DNA from: Chromatiales bacterium
GTDB taxonomy: Bacteria; Pseudomonadota; Gammaproteobacteria; UBA6429; Thiohalophilaceae
DNA length: 5,808 nt
Assembly: GCA_027070385.1 (NCBI GenBank)
Contig: JALXDW010000254.1
Span: 1-5,808 of the forward strand
Reading direction: 5' to 3'
Shown piece by piece: positions 1 to 5,808 of this stretch. The notes under the pieces were generated by a model that had not been told where the DNA came from, ran no database searches, and saw only the letters and a program-made list of their open reading frames with translations. Numbering within the stretch: position 1 is the first letter of the stretch; the number at the start of each line of letters is the position of its first letter. A program made the translations under genes and the position numbers.

Positions 1-38
1 GTTGTGTTCGAATCTCATTGCCATGGTTAATTTCAGGC

Positions 39-66
39 AAAAAAAGAGGGCAAATATTGCCCTCTT
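39..66 (-). terminator. Intrinsic terminator of the pilMNOPQ operon
   Basis: A perfect 10-bp inverted repeat (44-53 AAGAGGGCAA and 57-66 TTGCCCTCTT) with a 3-nt ATA loop. Read on the minus strand, the stem is followed directly by a T-run (A-run 39-45 on the plus strand), the classic Rho-independent layout. It lies about 21 nt past the pilQ stop codon. There is no T-run on the other side of the stem, so it should work only for minus-strand transcripts. It implies that the operon ends with pilQ. Confidence 0.9.
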
Positions 67-87
67 CTGGTGATATACCACCGTATT

Positions 88-2193
88 TTAAAGCGTTAAG
101 TTATCACTGATAATTTTGGGTGTGACAAAAATCAGTAACTCTGACTTGTCATTGCTTTCAATATGGCTTCTGAACAGGCCACCGACAATCGGTAAGTCGC
201 CAAAGAAGGGGACTTTTGAAATATTGTCGGTTGAAGTATGTTCGTAAATACCACCGAGTACAATGGTTTCACCGTTTCTTACTCGTACCAGTGTTTTGAC
301 TTCGCGTTTTTGAATGGGCGGGCCAGCCTGGGAGAAGTCAGGACGGTCTTTTTTCACCAGCAAGTTCATAATGATATTATCATCCGGTGTGATTTGCGGG
401 GTAACTTCCAGTTTCAGGACAGCCTCCTTGAATTCAATATCGGTTGAACCGGATGATGTTTGTGATTGATAGGGAATTTCAAAACCTTGCTCAATATAGG
501 CTTTGTTATTGTTGGCGGTGATTAAGCGTGGCGCAGAAACTGTTTCAGAACGGCCTTCTGCTTGTGCTGCGGACAGTTCCAAATCAAGCAGTGTACCAAA
601 CGGTAGCCGTGCCAGTGCCAGTGCAACCGTGCCGAAAGAAGAGGCGGATGGCAAGTTTACATTTAATCGGTTGGCTGCAGAAGGTTGCGTGCCTTGTCGT
701 ACGCTGTCGGCATTGGTCACTGTGTTGGATATGCCAATGCCGGCTTCATTGGGTTGTCCGGTATTGGCGGTTGTGCTTCGGTTAAAGCCGAAACGTACAC
801 CCAGTTCTTTACCAAAAGTAGTACCGGCAATAACAATACGTGATTCAATTAATACCTGGCGATTAGGTTGGTCAAGTTCCTTGACCATCGCAAGAATTTT
901 ATCGACTTTTTCCTGGATATCAAAAACCAGCAGTTTATTGGTGCGTGGATCCAGAGTAACGTGGCCACGTGGTGATAAGTAACCGCTGCCTTTTCTGGCT
1001 TTATTGCCTTTAAATAAATTCACAAAATGTAAGGCGTTGGCATAATTCACCTGGATGGTTTGTGAAACAATCGGTGCCAGTTCTTCAATACTTTTACGTG
1101 CTTCGAGTTCAATTTTATCGCGTTGAGCAATTTCTTCAGCAGGCGCAATCAGCATAACGTTGCCGTTTTTACGTTTATCCAGTCCTTTTGTTTTCAGGAT
1201 AATATCCAGTGCTTGATCCCAAGGGACATTTTTCAGGCGTAAGGTCAGTTCCCCATCGACGGTATCACTGGTGACCATATTAATACCGGTAAAATCAGCA
1301 ATGAGCTGGAGTACAGCGCGGACTTCAATATTCTGGAAGTTTAAAGACAGGCGTTCACCACTGTAAACGTAGTTTTTACGCTTTTTATTGGCTTCATCTT
1401 CAGATAATTTGACTTCACGTTTCACATCAATAGTAAGTAAATCGTTTGTTTGATAAGCGAGGTGCTCGTATTTACCTGCAGCGGTAATAATAATTTTGCT
1501 ATCACTACCCTGGTTGAAAGCATCAACGGTTTGAACGGGTGTAGCAAAGTCAATGACATCCAGTCGACGTTCAAGTTTTTCCGGTAATTTACTGTTCTTG
1601 ATGGTTACCAATACTTTAGTACCACGTTTAACAATATCAACGGGAGTATTGGGATCATTCAACTTGATAACGATCCGGCCTTCCCCTTTACTGCCACGGC
1701 GAAAATCAATATCCGATACATTTTCAATAATGCCGTGTTTGCTTAAAACAGGTTTATTAAAAGAGCCATGTCTTTTCTTGCCACTACCACCAACGGTAAT
1801 AAAAACGTTATTGCCTTCAACGGTGGTGTCATATTCAACCAATTTCGCCAGATTAATCACAACACGAGTACGACCACCTGCTTCAATGGCGGTTAATGAA
1901 CGTGCAATGCCGATATTAATTTCATGTGTTTTTTTGTCCAGGGCAACATTTGTATTCGGGAAATCCAATGCGATACGTGCAGGCTGATCGATAGTAAAAG
2001 CGTTTGGCAGTGCCGCTGCTTCCGTCATATTGAGTTGTATTTCAACCCGATCTCCCGGCAGAGGGTTAAAGTGAATGCTTTTTAAACTGTTGGCAAATGC
2101 TTGTGATGAAGCCAGCATAAATAACAATGCTGTTAACAATTTAAAGCGATACAGTTTCACCGATGTGATAAGTGAGTATGTTTGATTGCACAT
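88..2193 (-). CDS. pilQ: Type IV pilus outer-membrane secretin PilQ
   Basis: PilQ forms the multimeric outer-membrane channel through which the type IV pilus is extruded and retracted. The 701-residue product is typical in length. Seen in sequence: a Sec signal peptide (basic K13-K18, hydrophobic 19-30, likely cleavage after A34 in AFA-NS); two AMIN-like peptidoglycan-binding domains (about 37-136 and 158-258) joined by a short basic linker (SGKKRHGSF, 137-145); an N0/STN domain (about 281-352); an N1 secretin_N domain (about 376-446); and the secretin barrel domain (about 455-697). The barrel domain contains the family signature GETIVLGG (641-648) followed by VPFFGDLPIVGGLF (661-674) and ends with the usual KSELLIFVTPKI. 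A Ser/Thr/Asn-rich stretch (472-518) lies in the barrel region. The start is well supported by AGGAG 7 nt upstream. It is the last gene of the operon, 21 nt after pilP and followed by a terminator. Family assignment is near certain; domain borders are approximate. Confidence 0.98.
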   Translation of the reverse strand: MCNQTYSLITSVKLYRFKLLTALLFMLASSQAFANSLKSIHFNPLPGDRVEIQLNMTEAAALPNAFTIDQPARIALDFPNTNVALDKKTHEINIGIARSLTAIEAGGRTRVVINLAKLVEYDTTVEGNNVFITVGGSGKKRHGSFNKPVLSKHGIIENVSDIDFRRGSKGEGRIVIKLNDPNTPVDIVKRGTKVLVTIKNSKLPEKLERRLDVIDFATPVQTVDAFNQGSDSKIIITAAGKYEHLAYQTNDLLTIDVKREVKLSEDEANKKRKNYVYSGERLSLNFQNIEVRAVLQLIADFTGINMVTSDTVDGELTLRLKNVPWDQALDIILKTKGLDKRKNGNVMLIAPAEEIAQRDKIELEARKSIEELAPIVSQTIQVNYANALHFVNLFKGNKARKGSGYLSPRGHVTLDPRTNKLLVFDIQEKVDKILAMVKELDQPNRQVLIESRIVIAGTTFGKELGVRFGFNRSTTANTGQPNEAGIGISNTVTNADSVRQGTQPSAANRLNVNLPSASSFGTVALALARLPFGTLLDLELSAAQAEGRSETVSAPRLITANNNKAYIEQGFEIPYQSQTSSGSTDIEFKEAVLKLEVTPQITPDDNIIMNLLVKKDRPDFSQAGPPIQKREVKTLVRVRNGETIVLGGIYEHTSTDNISKVPFFGDLPIVGGLFRSHIESNDKSELLIFVTPKIISDNLTL

Positions 2194-2200
2194 CTTTCTT

Positions 2201-2205
2201 CTCCT
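2201..2205 (-). promoter_or_regulatory. Strong ribosome binding site of pilQ
   Basis: AGGAG on the minus strand, 7 nt before the pilQ ATG, within the 21-nt pilP-pilQ gap. It is the best Shine-Dalgarno match in the operon and fixes the pilQ start. A strong site would fit the need for many secretin subunits per complex, though that link is inference. Confidence 0.8.
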
Positions 2206-2214
2206 GTTCGAAAC

Positions 2215-2814
2215 TTATTCTGACAATGCCAGTGAAGCTTCGCGGTCTAGCCAACCATCCGAACCGTCGGAAATGATTTCGCGTAAAATAATTTTAGTGT
2301 CAGTAATTTTGATGATTTCACCAAAATTTTTGCCCATGTAGTTGCCTACCTGGACTTTATAAATGGATTTATCCGGTGCAGCGACCAGTCCCCAGCGTGT
2401 ACCACGTTTTTCAAGGTGCCCGACAAAAGTCAGGGTATCCAGTGGGAAACTTTCCAATGGTTCGGGTTTGCGGTCTGTTTTGGGTCGTAAACCATTGTCT
2501 GCTTTAGCTTCACCTGTAAAAGCTTCTTCATCCAGTAAAGGTAAAAAGGGATCGCGGAGGTCAAAAGCAGAATAACTAAAAGGTGCATAGGTTTTAACTT
2601 GAGGCAATTCCGGGATTTTACTTTTTTGGCGGCTTTTTACATTGGCAACATAAGTTTCCAAATCACCATGTTGTGAGCCGCTGCAACCGGCTAACAAACC
2701 GGTGCTCAGGATAGCCGTTGTGATTAACGGGAATAACCGGTTACCCACAGTATGCGGGTCTCTTTGTCGGGACTTGGTGTTTTGTTTTGGTAATTGTTTG
2801 TTTTTCAAAATCAT
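2215..2814 (-). CDS. pilP: Type IV pilus inner-membrane lipoprotein PilP
   Basis: PilP is a periplasmic lipoprotein that joins the PilN/PilO heterodimer to the N0 domain of the PilQ secretin. Seen in the 199-residue product: a hydrophobic segment (28-42) ending in a lipobox LAGC with the acylated cysteine at C44; an extended, probably disordered region holding the conserved YAPFSYSAFDLRDPFLP stretch (76-92), which in this family binds PilN/PilO; a Pro/Lys-rich linker (about 100-120); and a C-terminal beta-sandwich homology domain (about 124-190, with LTFVGHL, WGLVAAPD and VQVGNYMG). The region before the signal core is unusually long and polar (26 residues), and the ATG has no convincing Shine-Dalgarno. 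An in-frame GTG at 2748-2746 (V23) would give a 177-residue protein with a compact 21-residue lipoprotein signal peptide, nearer the usual PilP length. Either start leaves the mature protein unchanged. It lies 15 nt after pilO. Confidence 0.95.
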   Translation of the reverse strand: MILKNKQLPKQNTKSRQRDPHTVGNRLFPLITTAILSTGLLAGCSGSQHGDLETYVANVKSRQKSKIPELPQVKTYAPFSYSAFDLRDPFLPLLDEEAFTGEAKADNGLRPKTDRKPEPLESFPLDTLTFVGHLEKRGTRWGLVAAPDKSIYKVQVGNYMGKNFGEIIKITDTKIILREIISDGSDGWLDREASLALSE

Positions 2815-2829
2815 AACTCACTACCCGAA

Positions 2830-3474
2830 TTAACGGCGACCTTTTTTGCGTTTCTTTTTAGCCTGGCGACGCTGCTCTGAAATTTCATCTTCATCCAGAT
2901 AACGGTATGTTTTAGCGGTTAAGTCCATGGTTAAACCGGCACCGCTTTCGTTGTTACTTTTGATAACGATGTTATGTAATGTGACAATACGAGGAAGTGC
3001 TGCAACGCCACTGACAAAACTACCAAACTGGTGGTAGTTACCAGTCATGGATATTTTAATGGGCAGTTCAGCATAAAATTCGGTGAAAACTTCTTTTTCC
3101 GGTTTGAATAACTTGAATTCAATACCACTGGCAAGGCCTGTCTGAGAAATATCAACCAGTAAATGTTCAACTTCTGTTTTGCTGGGAAGTTGACGCAGCA
3201 TGGCACCAAATGATTCTTTCATTTCACTCATTTGCTGGCGATAGGCATCAAGGTTAACAGCCTTGGCTTGTTTGGTTTCAAAATCCTGTTTAAGTGTAAT
3301 TTCTTCTCTTTCGGCCCGTTCGAGTGCGGTTTGTTGATTTTTTATATCCAGAAAATAACCGATGGCCAGCGTTGCTGCACAAGCAATGACGATAATGATC
3401 GCTTTGACTGGCGTTGGCCAGGAGCCGATATTATTAATATCGAGATCATTGAAATCTATATTAATATCTTTCAT
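2830..3474 (-). CDS. pilO: Type IV pilus inner-membrane alignment protein PilO
   Basis: PilO is a bitopic inner-membrane protein that dimerises with PilN and helps couple the cytoplasmic motor side to PilP/PilQ. The 214-residue product shows a short acidic cytoplasmic N-terminus (1-22), one transmembrane helix (about 23-43), a periplasmic coiled coil (about 45-95, rich in Glu/Lys/Gln with heptad-like spacing), and a ferredoxin-like domain (about 100-192) containing LPIKISMTGNYHQFGSFVSGVAALPRI-type core sequence at 137-163. The last 14 residues (QRRQAKKKRKKGRR, 201-214) are almost all basic, which is odd for a periplasmic terminus. The start codon overlaps the pilN stop in ATGA, which argues for translational coupling; only a weak AAGG lies 10 nt upstream. 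Assignment rests on sequence pattern plus its place between pilN and pilP, and is firm. Confidence 0.96.
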   Translation of the reverse strand: MKDINIDFNDLDINNIGSWPTPVKAIIIVIACAATLAIGYFLDIKNQQTALERAEREEITLKQDFETKQAKAVNLDAYRQQMSEMKESFGAMLRQLPSKTEVEHLLVDISQTGLASGIEFKLFKPEKEVFTEFYAELPIKISMTGNYHQFGSFVSGVAALPRIVTLHNIVIKSNNESGAGLTMDLTAKTYRYLDEDEISEQRRQAKKKRKKGRR

Positions 3475-4043
3475 CGTTTGGGTGCCTTGCTGTCTTCTTC
3501 AATTTTTGAAAGTTGAGTGGCGCGGAGTTTAAAGCTGCGATCTTTGGAATCCTTGCTGTTGTCTTTCTGGATAACATCCAGTACCGGTTTGGCCATCCAT
3601 TCAGACTTGTCAATGCCCCGCATTAAAGCAGAAACACGCGCATTGGACTGTGCTTTGCCTTCAAGAATCAGCATTTTACCTTTCTGGGTAAAACGGGTTA
3701 AGTAAACCCCTTCTGGCAGTACGCGAACAAGCTCGTCGAACAAATGGACAATTTCCGGGCGGTTACGTTGTAATTTTTGAATTCGTTCAATCCGGTTAAG
3801 AAGACGCCGTTTATCTTTTTCCAGCTTGGTGATAGCTGCAATTTGTGCTTCAACTTCGGTAATCGTGGTTTTTAAAAAGTTATTGCGAGAGTTTTGAATG
3901 CTGAGTGCACGGGCATATTGAAGGTGAATAGCTGCAATAATCAGCGCCATTAAGACAACCGACAGGCCCAGAATTGTCAGGAACTGCCGTTGCTGTTCTT
4001 TGCGCTGTTCTTCGCGCCAGGGTAAGAGGTTAATACGTGCCAT
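3471..4043 (-). CDS. pilN: Type IV pilus inner-membrane alignment protein PilN
   Basis: PilN is a bitopic inner-membrane protein whose cytoplasmic N-terminus binds a groove in PilM and whose periplasmic part pairs with PilO. The 190-residue product begins MARINLLPWREE, carrying the conserved INLLP PilM-binding motif at 4-8. It then shows a basic/Gln-rich stretch, one transmembrane helix (about 21-41), a periplasmic coiled coil (about 46-95), and a ferredoxin-like domain (about 97-176, with the conserved LVRVLPEGVYLTRF at 105-118). The C-terminus is short and charged. The motif at residue 4 confirms the start. The ATG directly follows the pilM TAG with no spacer, and the stop overlaps the pilO start by 4 nt, so translation along pilM-pilN-pilO is probably coupled. 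Confidence 0.97.
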   Translation of the reverse strand: MARINLLPWREEQRKEQQRQFLTILGLSVVLMALIIAAIHLQYARALSIQNSRNNFLKTTITEVEAQIAAITKLEKDKRRLLNRIERIQKLQRNRPEIVHLFDELVRVLPEGVYLTRFTQKGKMLILEGKAQSNARVSALMRGIDKSEWMAKPVLDVIQKDNSKDSKDRSFKLRATQLSKIEEDSKAPKR

Positions 4044-5129
<1,086 letters not shown>

Positions 5130-5171
5130 TCAGTATAATTTGTTGTTAATTCGGTAGTTACAAGAACTATA

Positions 5172-5200
5172 TGTATAACTACTTTAAGTACATGAGTCAA
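5172..5200 (-). promoter_or_regulatory. Putative sigma70 promoter of pilMNOPQ
   Basis: On the minus strand, TTGACT (5200-5195, 5 of 6 to the -35 consensus) is followed after exactly 17 nt by TATACA (5177-5172, 4 of 6 to the -10 consensus). The predicted transcript would start near 5165 and have a leader of about 50 nt before the pilM ATG. A second -35-like TTGACC lies 11 nt further upstream (5211-5206) without a good partner. This is the best promoter-like pair seen in the intergenic region; assignment is by pattern only. Confidence 0.6.
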
Positions 5201-5220
5201 CTATAGGTCAAATAATAGTT
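5199..5220. repeat. Short inverted repeat in the divergent control region
   Basis: AACTAT (5199-5204) and ATAGTT (5215-5220) form a 6-bp inverted repeat with a 10-nt spacer, lying at and just upstream of the pilM -35 hexamer. The placement would suit a regulator binding site. In AT-rich DNA such repeats occur by chance, so this is only a candidate. Confidence 0.25.
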
Positions 5221-5259
5221 AATTACAAATCCTTCGTAGTGTTATCTGCATCAAAGCGA

Positions 5260-5313
5260 TATACTTTAGGATTAGTGCATACTTCTATGCTTATTTAATT
5301 AAATTGCGATAAT
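5260..5313 (+). promoter_or_regulatory. Candidate promoter elements for mrcA
   Basis: Two -10-like elements face mrcA. TATACT (5260-5265) lacks a recognisable -35 at normal spacing. GATAAT (5308-5313) is preceded by TGC, giving an extended -10 look, and would place the transcript start only about 8 nt before the GTG. A small hairpin (GCATA/TATGC, 5277-5290) lies between them. Neither element is convincing alone; some promoter must lie in this stretch or further left, since the upstream operon is divergent. Confidence 0.3.
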
Positions 5314-5327
5314 TATTTCTTGTTAGT

Positions 5328-5808
5328 GTGAATCCAGTCATAAAAAAAATAACCATTTACGGATTAGCGAGCTTTTTTAGCTTGAGTTTATTGGGTGCGT
5401 TGGGATTTTTAGGGATTTATGCCTATATCACACCTAATTTGCCGGATATTGAGACACTAAAAGATGTTCAGCTCAAGGTTCCACTGCGTGTTTATACCAA
5501 AGATGGCTTGTTATTGGCCGAATTTGGTGAAATGAAGCGCACACCGCTGCAATATAAAGAATTGCCGGATATGTTGGTCAAGGCACTGATTGCAGCTGAA
5601 GATGACCGTTTTTTTGAACATCCCGGGGTTGATTATCATGGATTGCTGAGAGCTGTAGCTGTATTCGTTACAACGGGAAAAAAGGCGCAGGGTGGCAGTA
5701 CCATTACGATGCAGGTTGCGAGAAACTTTTTTTTAAGTCGAGAGAAAACTTTTCTGCGAAAATTCAGTGAAATCTTATTGGCCTTAAGAATTGAGCAAAC
5801 GTTAAGTA
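5328..5808 (+). CDS. mrcA: Penicillin-binding protein 1A, N-terminal part (cut by window edge)
   Basis: PBP1A is a bifunctional inner-membrane enzyme: a GT51 glycosyltransferase polymerises lipid II into glycan strands and a C-terminal transpeptidase cross-links them. Only the first 160 residues are here; the family is usually around 800 residues, so the transpeptidase lies beyond the window. Seen: a short basic cytoplasmic N-terminus (NPVIKK), a transmembrane anchor (about 9-34), then the GT51 domain with motif 1 EDDRFFEHPG (91-100, catalytic E91), motif 2 QGGSTITMQVARN (121-133) and motif 3 RKFSE (144-148, with the second conserved Glu E148). The GTG start is chosen because an in-frame TAA lies at 5310-5312, no ATG occurs before residue 69, and a later start would remove the membrane anchor. 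No Shine-Dalgarno is evident. Divergent from pilM, as in many Gammaproteobacteria. The symbol ponA is also used. Confidence 0.95.
   Translation, partial: MNPVIKKITIYGLASFFSLSLLGALGFLGIYAYITPNLPDIETLKDVQLKVPLRVYTKDGLLLAEFGEMKRTPLQYKELPDMLVKALIAAEDDRFFEHPGVDYHGLLRAVAVFVTTGKKAQGGSTITMQVARNFFLSREKTFLRKFSEILLALRIEQTLS

Noticed and set aside
1..25. GTTCGAATC resembling a tRNA T-loop
   Set aside because: The flanking bases do not pair as a T-stem and no acceptor stem or CCA follows.
1..38. Possible end of a plus-strand gene (VVFESHCHG then stop at 28-30) or start of a minus-strand gene (ATG at 24-22)
   Set aside because: Too short to recognise; the minus-strand ATG has no ribosome site and does not read like the start of AroK.
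503..982. A 159-codon plus-strand open frame opposite pilQ
   Set aside because: It lies wholly antisense within the conserved secretin coding region, its product (Ser/Pro/Arg rich) shows no recognisable domain, and no ribosome site or promoter supports it. Other plus-strand frames at 1553-1987 and 4770-5099 are rejected for the same reason.
5277..5290. Small hairpin GCATA-CTTC-TATGC upstream of mrcA
   Set aside because: Only 5 bp, no T-run and no match to a known riboswitch or leader; kept only as a note in the promoter entry.

Overview
The window carries the type IV pilus alignment-subcomplex operon pilM-pilN-pilO-pilP-pilQ, complete and entirely on the minus strand. Divergent from it on the plus strand is the 5' part of mrcA (ponA), encoding the class A penicillin-binding protein PBP1A, cut by the right window edge. 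This arrangement (mrcA back to back with pilMNOPQ) is common in Gammaproteobacteria such as Pseudomonas and relatives. Together with the moderate-to-low GC content and the family-typical domain layout, it suggests a gammaproteobacterium of moderate GC. The genus cannot be fixed from the sequence.

Layout from left to right: positions 1-38 hold nothing that can be assigned. A strong intrinsic terminator (39-66, minus strand) closes the operon about 20 nt after the pilQ stop. Then come pilQ (88-2193), pilP (2215-2814), pilO (2830-3474), pilN (3471-4043) and pilM (4044-5114), all read right to left. The intergenic region 5115-5327 contains a good sigma70-type promoter facing pilM and weaker candidates facing mrcA. 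mrcA begins at a GTG at 5328 and runs off the end.

The pil genes are packed as one transcription unit. The pilM stop abuts the pilN start (TAGATG), pilN and pilO overlap by 4 nt (ATGA), and the pilO-pilP and pilP-pilQ gaps are 15 and 21 nt. The products form one trans-envelope assembly. Cytoplasmic actin-like PilM binds the N-terminal INLLP motif of PilN. PilN and PilO are single-pass inner-membrane proteins that pair through periplasmic coiled coils and ferredoxin-like domains. The lipoprotein PilP binds PilN/PilO and the N0 domain of PilQ. PilQ is the outer-membrane secretin through which the pilus exits. PBP1A is a peptidoglycan polymerase; its proximity may matter for fitting the complex through the cell wall, but that is inference.

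No mobile element, CRISPR array, RNA gene or unfamiliar system is visible. All five complete genes look intact. The points worth a second look are start-site ambiguities (pilP, mrcA), a very basic PilO C-terminal tail, the divergent control region, and termination directly after pilQ with no aroK following closely.
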